Positions 24,725-32,454 of a DNA stretch of 53,096 nucleotides are shown piece by piece. The position numbers and the translations under genes were made by a program. The notes below the pieces were generated by a model. The model was not told the DNA's origin. It did not search any database and was given only the letters and a program-made list of their open reading frames with translations. The stretch comes from an uncultured Campylobacter sp. (GTDB lineage Bacteria; Campylobacterota; Campylobacteria; Campylobacterales; Campylobacteraceae): positions 1-53,096 of the forward strand of contig NZ_CALLWC010000016.1 in the NCBI RefSeq assembly GCF_938015785.1, given 5' to 3'. Position 1 is the stretch's first letter, and each line of letters begins with the position of its first letter.

Positions 24725-25911
24725 GAAAAATTTCTTTGCTAATTTTAGGTCTTTGCGCTTTTTTAAACGCTGAGAATTTAAATGGCGCAAATTCAAACGC
24801 TACGAAACCTAGCATCGTCGCGGTAAAAGAGCAAAATTCTACCGATTTGGCGATTAAAGAGCCAAAAACAGGTGCACAAAGCCCAAACGCTAAAAAGCAA
24901 GCTGTAATGAGACCTGAAACATCTAAAAGTCCTATCGCAGCAATGCAAAAAAGCGCCACAGAAGCTAATTCCAGTATTAAAGCAAGCGCCGCCAAAAAAG
25001 CCGTGAGCGCACAGCTCTCGCAGACCGAAAAAAAAGCTCCTGGCCCCAAAGTGGGCATCGGCGCTCCTTTGCAGGTCATAAAAACGGAGCTGAACTCTTC
25101 TGCGCAGCCTTCAGTTGCAATGCTTCCGCCTCCTGATGAGTTACCGATCTTGCCGGAAGTAAGCGAGCCAAATTCTACGATAGCGCAAAATTTTAGGGCG
25201 GCACAGAATTCTACAGCGCAAAATTCTACAGTGCAAAATTCCACTGCGCAACAAAACGCGCAATCTGCTCCGCAAAATTCCAATCCGACGCAAAGTTCCG
25301 CCGCCACGTCGCAAAATACTCCCGCGCCTAAAAATTTTACGCAGCAAACCTTTGCGCTTCCCTCCGACGCCCTTACGATCGAAAGCTTAATTGTGCGATA
25401 TAGGGACGACGACGGGGTCCTGCACGAAAAGATCGTTGATATCAATCGCTCGATTGATTGGCACGATGACTTCGTGCTAAGCGCTAGCGCCAAACCCGCG
25501 CTACATAGGGCACTGGACGTCTCGGTTACTTCGACTGATCCAAATTTACAAAAGCAGGCCTCGCAAAGTGGCATCACGCCTAGCTTCGCGCCGCGCCTGG
25601 AGCTACCGCTAGAGACGCTTAAATTTGACGATGGACTAAAATTTGTCATCCGCAAAGACAGCGTGCAGCTCATCACCGCAGACGATTTCAAAAGCTCTGA
25701 CGCAAATGCTTCTGGCACGCTTGAAGCGGAGTTTTGGCGGCAAGATATCCCGCTTAGCGGCGCGAGCTTTGCTGTAAATATCGGCGGCTTTAGCGACATC
25801 AATGTCACTAAAGAGGACGGCTACTACCGCATCGGCGTGCGCTCGCGCGAGGGCAACCTCAGCATCAGACCCAAAGATGGCGGGTATTTGATTTACAAAA
25901 ATTCTAATTAA
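24721..25911 (+). CDS. CgpA-like secreted AMIN-domain protein, probable N-glycoprotein
   Basis: 396 aa. Signal peptide MRKISLLILGLCAFLNAEN; low-complexity Asn/Ser/Gln/Ala region to about 215 with QNST repeats; C-terminal AMIN-like beta domain (about 290-395, LELPLETLKFDDGLKFVI). Position after recA-eno-ftsB-like matches the C. jejuni glycoprotein gene cgpA (Cj1670c). Seven canonical bacterial sequons D/E-X-N-X-S/T are visible: EQNST, EANSS, ELNSS, DINRS, DANAS, DINVT, EGNLS. The EPNST site is blocked by Pro. The QNST repeats lack the acidic residue, so they are not PglB sites. Probably periplasmic or outer-envelope. Confidence 0.72.
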   Translation: MRKISLLILGLCAFLNAENLNGANSNATKPSIVAVKEQNSTDLAIKEPKTGAQSPNAKKQAVMRPETSKSPIAAMQKSATEANSSIKASAAKKAVSAQLSQTEKKAPGPKVGIGAPLQVIKTELNSSAQPSVAMLPPPDELPILPEVSEPNSTIAQNFRAAQNSTAQNSTVQNSTAQQNAQSAPQNSNPTQSSAATSQNTPAPKNFTQQTFALPSDALTIESLIVRYRDDDGVLHEKIVDINRSIDWHDDFVLSASAKPALHRALDVSVTSTDPNLQKQASQSGITPSFAPRLELPLETLKFDDGLKFVIRKDSVQLITADDFKSSDANASGTLEAEFWRQDIPLSGASFAVNIGGFSDINVTKEDGYYRIGVRSREGNLSIRPKDGGYLIYKNSN

Positions 25912-25920
25912 GGAGAGACT

Positions 25921-26550
25921 ATGACACATTTAGAGATTATGAAATTTCGCCACGCGTGCAAAATTTTTGACGAGAACAAAAAAATCGGCAAAGCAGATTT
26001 TGACGCCATTTTGCAGGCAGGCATCTTAGCACCTAGTTCTACGGGGCTAGAGCAATGGGACTTTTTGGTTGTGCAAAACAAGGCGTTGCGCGAGCAGATC
26101 CGCGAAAAATCGTGGAATCAGCCGCAGATCACCTCTTGCTCACATCTGGTCGTGATTTTAGCAAAGATCAAGGACATAAAGCTAGGAAGTGATTATATCA
26201 AGCGAATGATTACGCGTAAAAAAGATGAAGCGCCCAAATATATCGGCGACAGGCATAAATTTTATCAAGATTTTTTAAGCGGTTATTTTCACAACGACGA
26301 TGAGGAGCTATTTAATTGGTCGCACGCGCAGTGCATGTTTGCAGCACTTGCGATGATGAACGAGGCCGCAAGCCGCGGTATCGACAGCTGCCCAATGGAG
26401 GGCTTTGATCGCGCAGCGCTCGGAGAGATTTTGAATCTAAAATGGAATGAGCGTCGCGTGGCGCTACTCGTGCCTTTCGGCTACCGCGTAAATCCACAGC
26501 CGCAAAAGATCCGCCGCAGCATGGATGATGTGGTAAAGTGGATCGAATAA
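25921..26550 (+). CDS. Nitroreductase-family NAD(P)H oxidoreductase
   Basis: FMN-dependent oxidoreductase fold of the NfsB type. It has 209 aa. MKFRHACKIFD occupies the place of the RRSxRxF FMN-phosphate motif, with Arg kept; APSSTGLEQWDFLVV matches the SSxxxQPW segment with W kept; SCPMEGFDRAALGEIL and ALLVPFGYRV follow. The natural substrate is unknown. AAGGAG at 25912-25917 supports the ATG nine bases after the previous stop. Confidence 0.88.
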   Translation: MTHLEIMKFRHACKIFDENKKIGKADFDAILQAGILAPSSTGLEQWDFLVVQNKALREQIREKSWNQPQITSCSHLVVILAKIKDIKLGSDYIKRMITRKKDEAPKYIGDRHKFYQDFLSGYFHNDDEELFNWSHAQCMFAALAMMNEAASRGIDSCPMEGFDRAALGEILNLKWNERRVALLVPFGYRVNPQPQKIRRSMDDVVKWIE

Positions 26551-26603
26551 ATTAAAACGGCTTTAAGGCGTTAAATTTACAGCGCACAAAATTCCAAAGT
26601 CGG

Positions 26604-26629
26604 CGCGCGAAGCGGCAAGCGCGTTTTTT
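26604..26629 (+). terminator. Rho-independent-type terminator
   Basis: CGCGC (26604-26608) pairs with GCGCG (26619-26623), with a 10-nt loop and then six T residues. It lies 54 bp after the nitroreductase stop and would end the recA operon. The rest of the gap 26551-26876 holds no gene, only RAATTY-rich AT sequence leading to the next promoter. Confidence 0.55.
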
Positions 26630-26876
26630 AGGAATTTACCGCGCTTTAGCCTTTTTTCTCGCCCGCAAATCTTGTGCGGCGAGATTTAAAATTTTTTAGG
26701 ATCTCAAAATAAAATCTATCTCAATAAACATACAGCTGCAAAACGACTTAAATTTTAAGACGGAATTTTAAAATTTCATCGCAGAATTCTAAGATATGCG
26801 CAAATTCTTAGCGGGCGCAAGAAAAGTTAGAATTTTTTGCTAAAATTTTGCGAAATTTACATAAGCAGGATTAAAA

Positions 26877-27965
26877 ATGAAACTTCCCAAACAGCTTTTA
26901 GACCGCTACGGCACCGAGCATCAAAGCGCGGGTGAGGCACAGCGGACGGCGAATGAGATCGCCTTTGCGCCGGTGGTCTTTCAGGTCTCGCGACTGATGA
27001 AAAAATTTGGAATTTTAAGCGCGCTTAATGAGGCACGTGACGGGCTAAGCATAGAAGAGATCGCGAAGAAGCTCTCGCTTAGCGAATACGCCGTAAAGCT
27101 GCTTTTGGAAAGCTCGCTTAGCATCGGCACGGTGCTACTTAGCGGCGAGAAATTTCGGCTTAGCAAGGCGGGGTATTTTCTACTCACCGACGAGCTCGTC
27201 GGCGTGGATATGGACTTCATCCACGACGTGTGCTACGAGGGGCTATTTAGGCTCGAAGAGACGCTAAAATCAGGCAAACCAGAGGGGCTAAAGGTTTTTG
27301 GGCAGTGGGCTACGATCTACGAGGCACTTTCGCATCTGCCGCCGCACGTGCGCAAAAGCTGGCTCGCGTTTGATCATTTTTATTCGGATTTGGCGTTTGA
27401 GCCCGCGCTAAAGATCATTTTCTCGCGCAAGACGGATAAAATTTTAGACGTAGGCGGCAACACGGGGCGCTTTGCCAAGCGGTGCGTAGGCTACGACGAA
27501 AATGTGCGCGTCACAATAATGGATCTTGCAGGGCAAATTTCGATGATGAAAGACGCCGTCGCAGGCGCGCAGGGCGCGGAGCGCATAGACGGGCTTGCAG
27601 CCGATCTGCTTGATCCCGCCACGCGCTTTCCGCGCGGCTTTGATGCGATCTGGCTTAGTCAGTTTCTGGACTGCTTTGCAGAGGAGCAGATCGTAAGCAT
27701 CCTCTCGCGCGCGGCGGAGTCGATGAGCGAGCAGGCGCGGCTTTATATTTTGGAGCCGTTTTGGGATAGGCAGCGCTACGAAACCGCCGCGTATAGTATG
27801 ACGCAGATCAGCGTGTATTTCGCCGCGATGGCAAACGGCAATAGCAAAATTTATCACTCGGACGATATGATTAAATTTGCTCAGCGCGCGGGACTTAAAA
27901 TTTCGCAAATTCACGACGGGCTGGGCGTCGGACATACGCTGCTGTGCTGCGAAAGGGCACGATGA
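26877..27965 (+). CDS. Class I SAM-dependent methyltransferase with winged-helix N-terminus
   Basis: 362 aa, plan of small-molecule O-methyltransferases. An N-terminal winged-helix dimerisation domain (about 30-110, GLSIEEIAKKLSLSEYAVKL) is followed by a Rossmann domain with SAM motif I ILDVGGNTGRFAKRC near 189-203, DLAG acidic residue, DAIWLSQFLDCFAEEQI and a C-terminal VGHTLL. The substrate is unknown; similar proteins accompany aryl-polyene or polyketide-type pathways, but no such genes are here. The ATG follows CAGGAT. The stop overlaps the next gene's start. Confidence 0.83.
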   Translation: MKLPKQLLDRYGTEHQSAGEAQRTANEIAFAPVVFQVSRLMKKFGILSALNEARDGLSIEEIAKKLSLSEYAVKLLLESSLSIGTVLLSGEKFRLSKAGYFLLTDELVGVDMDFIHDVCYEGLFRLEETLKSGKPEGLKVFGQWATIYEALSHLPPHVRKSWLAFDHFYSDLAFEPALKIIFSRKTDKILDVGGNTGRFAKRCVGYDENVRVTIMDLAGQISMMKDAVAGAQGAERIDGLAADLLDPATRFPRGFDAIWLSQFLDCFAEEQIVSILSRAAESMSEQARLYILEPFWDRQRYETAAYSMTQISVYFAAMANGNSKIYHSDDMIKFAQRAGLKISQIHDGLGVGHTLLCCERAR

Positions 27966-28444
27966 TGGACGCGCGAAGCTTAAGCGCGCAGCTAAATAAG
28001 CCAATTAAAATTTTGCTAGTGCTCTTTGGAATCGGAATTTTAGCAAATGTGGCGATGGAATTTTATGCGGAGAAAAAACGCGGCGAGCTAGAGCGAAACT
28101 TCTGCGAAAGCAAGCAGGTGCGAGATGCGCTAGCGCGGATAAACGAGGGCGCGCCGCGTAGGATCGACGATGCTACGACTTTAAAAGGCGCCGCATGCGA
28201 AGAGGGTAGCTTCATATACGATTACGCGCTAAATAGCTCGTCAAATTTAGATCTCAGTGCGCTGGATGCGGGTGATGCGGAAATTTTAAAAGAGATGCTG
28301 TTTGCTAAGGCGAAGGCCGGCTTTTGCAGCGCGGAATTTTCGCGGCGCCTGCGGGAGCTCGGCAAAACGATGGTGTTAAATTACGAAATAGAGGGCTTGC
28401 CGCCGATACAGCTAAAGCTTGATAAAAATAGCTGCGAACGGTGA
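27962..28444 (+). CDS. Small membrane-anchored protein, paralog of 29023-29415
   Basis: 160 aa, unknown family. One N-terminal hydrophobic helix (about 12-32, KILLVLFGIGILANVAM) followed by a periplasmic-type domain with four Cys. Its segment INEGAPRRIDDATTLKG and GSFIYDYALN matches INKSAPMRVDEITTLTG and GSFIYNYELN in the minus-strand gene at 29023, so the two are clear paralogs facing each other. Start ATG 27962 overlaps the methyltransferase stop (ATGATGA); a GTG 18 bases upstream is also in frame. Similar small Cys-containing secreted proteins are common in oral Campylobacter; role unknown. Confidence 0.7.
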   Translation: MMDARSLSAQLNKPIKILLVLFGIGILANVAMEFYAEKKRGELERNFCESKQVRDALARINEGAPRRIDDATTLKGAACEEGSFIYDYALNSSSNLDLSALDAGDAEILKEMLFAKAKAGFCSAEFSRRLRELGKTMVLNYEIEGLPPIQLKLDKNSCER

Positions 28445-28747
28445 ATTTTAAAACCCAAGCGAGGTATTTGATTAGTCGCGTTTTGTGTGGCGGCACATTG
28501 GCGGCTGACATATCTGCAAGTTTGTGAACAGGCTCATGCTTTGACGCAGAATTTATGTGAGCAGGTCGCGGATAAAATTTAGCAAGATTTTATCGCAGCA
28601 AGTGCAGCGTAGTAATAAATCATAAAATTCTGACTCAAAATCTACGATGCTATTTCAAATAAAGTTCCGCGCAAATTATAGAATTTCGCGTTAAAGCTTT
28701 ACGCGGTATTTGCGCTGCTGCACAGATATAATTCCGTGTGAAATAGT

Positions 28748-28920
28748 GAAATTTTAATGAAAAACGCCGCTGGCAGAATCTGACGCAAAATTAGATCGCG
28801 GCTTAAAAAGGACTCGCGCGTTTTAGCGCTTTGTGGTGACGAAATACACGCCGATCCGCGTCATGCTATACGCGGCGGCGCGATAAAAGCCAAGCAGAGA
28901 TTTTAGCATATTGCTTTTGC
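28748..28920 (+). pseudogene. Decayed fragment of nnr (epimerase domain)
   Basis: Not an open frame. From AATTTTAATG through AAAACGCCGCTGGCAGAATC, then CTCGCGCGTTTTAGCGCTTT, this stretch follows nnr bases from about 6843 (AATTTTAATGGAAAATGCCG, CTCGCGCGTTTTGGCGCTTT) with small indels. Similarity fades after a shared GATTTTAGC. Stop codons (TAA, TGA, TAG) break every reading of it. It therefore looks like a transposed copy of about 170 bp of nnr, long since inactive. The rest of 28445-29022 has no gene. It lies between the two convergent paralogs. Confidence 0.65.
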
Positions 28921-29022
28921 GCAGGCGAAATCGAAAGCGAAGCGGATAAATTTTAAGCGAATTCGGCGCGGGCGAGCAGGCAAAGGCTCACGCCGCGCTA
29001 AATTTTAAATCTCGCGCAAGCG

Positions 29023-29415
29023 CTACTTGCAGTCGCTAGGCTTAAATTCTACCCTTATAAATTCTTCGCCACTTTTTATCTTATAGCTCCATATCGCGCT
29101 GTTTATTAGCGGATGCATTACCTTCATCTGGTTGCAAAAAATTTGCTTATTTTGGCTATCTATGACATTTTGTATCACGGTTTTTTGATCATTTCCGACA
29201 CTGTCAAATTTCATCCCCATGCCGTCATTTAGCTCGTAGTTGTAGATGAAACTGCCATCTTTGCACTCAGCGCCAGTTAACGTTGTAATCTCGTCGACTC
29301 GCATCGGCGCACTCTTATTGATACCTTCCACGGCCGCTTTGAGCTGGACATTATCGCAGCTTGGTGCCGCAAAAAGCGCCGCGAAAGCAAACGGAAGCAA
29401 TAAAAACTTTTTCAT
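29023..29415 (-). CDS. Small secreted protein, paralog of 27962-28444
   Basis: 130 aa. Signal peptide MKKFLLLPFAFAALFAAPSC, then a domain sharing SAPMRVDEITTLTGAEC and DGSFIYNYELN with the protein at 27962. Four Cys follow the signal region, probably forming disulphides in the periplasm. I use ATG 29415 with AAGGAGAG upstream; the longer open frame adds 35 residues without a binding site. Unlike its paralog it is cleaved rather than membrane-anchored. Function unknown. Confidence 0.72.
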   Translation of the reverse strand: MKKFLLLPFAFAALFAAPSCDNVQLKAAVEGINKSAPMRVDEITTLTGAECKDGSFIYNYELNDGMGMKFDSVGNDQKTVIQNVIDSQNKQIFCNQMKVMHPLINSAIWSYKIKSGEEFIRVEFKPSDCK

Positions 29416-29927
29416 AATTCTCTCCTTAAAAAATTTAGTAATGATATAAAAATTAATATTAATCGGTGCTTTAAATTTAGGGCGAATTTTTTGGTGCCAC
29501 GAGCATATAATTTGATCCAAGCGTAGCAGCGAACGCGAAAAGTTTATTTGCGGAGCTTAGCCCTAAAAAATGGAATTAGGCAGTATGCCAAGGTGCGGAA
29601 TTTATCGGCTCGCCGCACTTAAATATAAACTGCTGAGTTAAATTTCATAGTGCATTTTACGGAATTTACCCAGCTTGCGGGATTAAATTTGATGCCTAGA
29701 GCGCTGGCAAACTCGGTATCAAAATGATTTAATGTCGCAGGCGGGATAAATCTTACAAGCAAGCGCGCATTTGAGTATTTTAAAGCTATGCTAATTATAT
29801 CGCAGAGCTTAGGCGCAACGATCCGCAAGCGCGTGTCGTAAGATCGCCGCGACAAATTTTATCACAAGACGGCAGGCAAAAATAATCGACCAGATGCCGC
29901 TTACCACGCACAAAGGCGCAAGCGCGA
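29416..29927. other. 512-bp gap, probably decayed sequence
   Basis: No supported gene. A 78-codon minus-strand frame (29619-29855; FIPPATLNHFDTEFASALGI) has no start signal and no family I recognise; it could be a remnant. The right end carries the promoter of 29023-29415 (AT-rich, 29430-29465). Confidence 0.35.
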
Positions 29928-30542
29928 TTAGTTATCGTTGATTACGTCCAAAATTTCTCTAGCGTGCACGGCGTAATCATTCGCCATCGATTTTTGAAAG
30001 ATCCCGCCGATCTGCGCGTATGAGCCCTGACCGCCGCCGAAGAATTCCTCCTCGCCGAAGTTGCGCTCGTTTACGGCGATATTTTGGTTGTAGATCGGCT
30101 TTCCGTTTTTAAACATTTTTAGGCGTAGATTGTAGCGCACATAGGGCTTTGCCGAAACATCGATGCCGTCGGAGCTGTAAAAGCCAAAGCCGAATGAGCT
30201 AAGCTCAGGCGCGATAACGAGCCCTTTACCTTGCAGCGCTTTTTCGTCGTCGGTAACGCTTACGCGCCTTAGGTAGGTGCCGAAGAAGCGCTTTGCCTCG
30301 CCTGCGACGAACTCGCCAACGTCGATTTTAAGCTCATCGTCTCTGCCTAACTTCGAGCTTGCGGCGTAGCTTTTCGTCCCCATTAGCTCGCTAGGGATAT
30401 AAATGAGCGCACTTTGCATGGCGTTGGTCGCGCTTATAGTGTCGTCAAACGGCGCCACATCGGCGTTTTGATTAAACTGCGCTTCATATGCGCAACCGTT
30501 AAAAAGCGCGCAAACTATTGCGGCTAGAAAGAAATTTTTCAT
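29928..30542 (-). CDS. Lipoprotein of unknown function
   Basis: 204 aa. N-terminus MKNFFLAAIVCALFNGCAYE has a lipobox-like LFNGC, so lipidation at that Cys is likely. The rest is a soluble domain with alternating beta segments (LVIAPELSSFGFGFYSS, YVRYNLRLKMFKNGKPIYNQ). ATG 30542 has GGAG six bases upstream; an in-frame ATG four codons earlier lacks one. Resembles outer-membrane assembly-type lipoproteins only in general plan. Unknown role. Confidence 0.7.
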   Translation of the reverse strand: MKNFFLAAIVCALFNGCAYEAQFNQNADVAPFDDTISATNAMQSALIYIPSELMGTKSYAASSKLGRDDELKIDVGEFVAGEAKRFFGTYLRRVSVTDDEKALQGKGLVIAPELSSFGFGFYSSDGIDVSAKPYVRYNLRLKMFKNGKPIYNQNIAVNERNFGEEEFFGGGQGSYAQIGGIFQKSMANDYAVHAREILDVINDN

Positions 30543-30619
30543 TGTTTGCTCCATGTAAAAATTTTTGTAATTCTACCCCGCGGGTCTAAATTTTACGCTG
30601 AAACGGGCGGAATCGCTCT

Positions 30620-31405
30620 TCAATCCAAGCTAAAAAACCGCCTAAGCTTTCGCTTAAACGTGTCTTTTGGAATTTGCGTATCGCTAAAATCATCGCTCCA
30701 AATTTCGTTCTTGTCAGTGAAATAGGTAAAATTTTGCCAATGCGGGATAAAATTTGTTTTCTGCTCTATGGCTATATTTTTGTCCTTGCAATACCACAAA
30801 ATTTCATCCAGTTCGCGCTTTGAGTAGATGTTTATCAAAAAATAGTTACGATTTTTAAATTTAATCACGACATTTTTATTTAGCAGACTTAGCGGCTCTT
30901 TATTTTTAATCAACATAAAAATTTTAAACGGCAAAACAAGCAAGATAAAATTTATCGTATAGTATAAAAACAGCGCCAGTTTGCCGATATGCACTCCAAT
31001 AGATGATTTTTTATAAAGCTCGTAGGAGGTAAAGTAGTGAAATCTACCGAAGCTATCTATGAGCTCGGATACGATGCAGAAGTTTATCTTATCGGCATTT
31101 GAAGCATCGATACATTTATTGCGCTCTGAATCGTGCGCAAATTCGTAAGAGATTTTATCGTTAAAAAACTCAAAATACGAAATTTTGCGCCTGCACTTTA
31201 CATACCATTGTATTTGTGCGATAAATAAAACTGCGGCTATAAGGAGCAGGAACGAATCTTTGTTGTTAAATTTTAAGAGATTGATGGCTGTAGTGTCGGA
31301 TCTATACAGAGCGTAAAAAGATATTAAGGCGATAAATAGGCTATTTGCTTGGAAATACACCGCTCTGTCTATGATTTTGATCGGCTCTTTGTCGTAATCC
31401 CTCAT
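30620..31405 (-). CDS. Four-TM membrane protein, unknown
   Basis: 261 aa. Hydrophobic pairs at about 18-34 and 44-60, and 140-165, separated by a soluble stretch (KISYEFAHDSERNKCIDASN) and followed by a basic C-terminus. Start ATG 31405 with AAGGA; the open frame extends 39 codons further but reads as intergenic DNA. Visibly more AT-rich than neighbours, with many Lys, Asn, Ile and Phe codons, suggesting recent acquisition. Same overall plan (2 TM, soluble, 2 TM, soluble) as the product of 31765-32454, although I see no clear sequence match. Confidence 0.6.
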   Translation of the reverse strand: MRDYDKEPIKIIDRAVYFQANSLFIALISFYALYRSDTTAINLLKFNNKDSFLLLIAAVLFIAQIQWYVKCRRKISYFEFFNDKISYEFAHDSERNKCIDASNADKINFCIVSELIDSFGRFHYFTSYELYKKSSIGVHIGKLALFLYYTINFILLVLPFKIFMLIKNKEPLSLLNKNVVIKFKNRNYFLINIYSKRELDEILWYCKDKNIAIEQKTNFIPHWQNFTYFTDKNEIWSDDFSDTQIPKDTFKRKLRRFFSLD

Positions 31406-31578
31406 AAAATTCCTTTTCGGTATGATTTTTGACGAAGCGCATTTTATCACCGTCTCGCTTTCGACGCGTTTAAGAGCGCAGGATATTTGCAGAGGCGCTT
31501 GCGGCGAGGCGAGTTGCGACAAGCCGTGGTTATCTCAGTCAAGCAGACACTAGCAACTCATCTGAAGCTGCTTAGAGG

Positions 31579-31642
31579 ATTGCTTCGGGTGCCGAGCGAT
31601 CTCATCTGCGACTGCTTCGAGTACCGAGAGATCCCATCTACG
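31579..31642. repeat. 32-bp tandem repeat, two copies plus partial third
   Basis: Copy 1 (31579-31610) begins ATTGCTTCGGGTGCCGAGCG; copy 2 (31611-31642) begins ACTGCTTCGAGTACCGAGAG. They differ at about six positions. A third partial copy starts at 31643 with ATTGCTGTGAGTA. The period is not a multiple of three, so it is not coding. The word GCTTCG...GAGCGATCTCATC resembles small dispersed repeats in other bacteria. The remainder of the gap 31406-31764 holds no gene. Confidence 0.6.
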
Positions 31643-31764
31643 ATTGCTGTGAGTAGAATTTTGCTCGAATCCAGCCCCAATCTCGCCGCAAAATACTCGC
31701 GCAGTATCCGCCTTTGCGCTTCGTTTACGTTTAGTTTTACCCAGACATCCAGCGGGTCTAAATT

Positions 31765-32454
31765 TCACGCCTTAATGTCGTAGCTGAAATTTTTCAAAAA
31801 ATATATCCGTAAAGCTTCGCGCTCGGCGCGGCTGGGACGGATGCAAAAAAATACCGCCGCGCCCGTATCGTCTCTCCCGCGCAGTAGCAGGCAATCGCGC
31901 AGTCGTAGCCCCGCTCGTCCGTCTAGCCTTCGCGCGACGACGAGCTTTGAAGCGATCAAAATCGCAAAAATGCCCGCCGCTGCATAGATCGCAGCCTCGG
32001 CAAAGCCGAATTTGATCGTCAAAAACACGCCTGCGACGTATGCGAAAAGAAGCAAGAATTTTAAAATTTCTTGCAGTTTCAAAAACCGTTCGTAGCTTAG
32101 AAACGGCACGCGAAACGTCCGCACGAAGCCGAACGACGGCTCTATCAGATCGACGCATCCAAGCATAAGATCGTATTTGTCTAGCCCTCTGCGAAAGGAT
32201 ATTTTAAGCTCGTCAAATTCCACGCGCGCCGCCTCTTTGCTACCGCTTCGCAGATAAAGTAACGCCAAAAACATAAAAACGATCGTCAGGCTGGGCTTGG
32301 CTTGCTGCGAGCGTAGCGGGCTGTCCGTGTAAAACAGCTCCCCCGATCCGCCGATGTCTAAAGAGATAAAAATGCAAAAAAACGCAAGGATAGAGGCGGA
32401 GAAAATTCTATAAAATGTATCGTCGCAGATGAGGCTAAATTCGGGCTTTTGCAT
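31765..32454 (-). CDS. Four-TM membrane protein, unknown
   Basis: 229 aa. TM segments at about 16-34, 56-72, 132-150 and 153-170, with a beta-rich stretch (VEFDELKISFRRGLDKYDLM) between the pairs and a basic C-terminal domain (CLLLRGRDDTGAAVFFCIRPS) that may resemble a PH-like fold. The ATG shares one base with the stop of the GNAT gene upstream, so the two are co-translated. Function unknown. Confidence 0.6.
   Translation of the reverse strand: MQKPEFSLICDDTFYRIFSASILAFFCIFISLDIGGSGELFYTDSPLRSQQAKPSLTIVFMFLALLYLRSGSKEAARVEFDELKISFRRGLDKYDLMLGCVDLIEPSFGFVRTFRVPFLSYERFLKLQEILKFLLLFAYVAGVFLTIKFGFAEAAIYAAAGIFAILIASKLVVARRLDGRAGLRLRDCLLLRGRDDTGAAVFFCIRPSRAEREALRIYFLKNFSYDIKA

Noticed and set aside
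29619..29855. Minus-strand 78-codon frame
   Set aside because: No start signal and no recognisable domain in a decayed-looking gap.
31550..31768. Minus-strand 72-codon frame over the 32-bp repeat
   Set aside because: The repeat period is not a multiple of three and the frame has no start signal.
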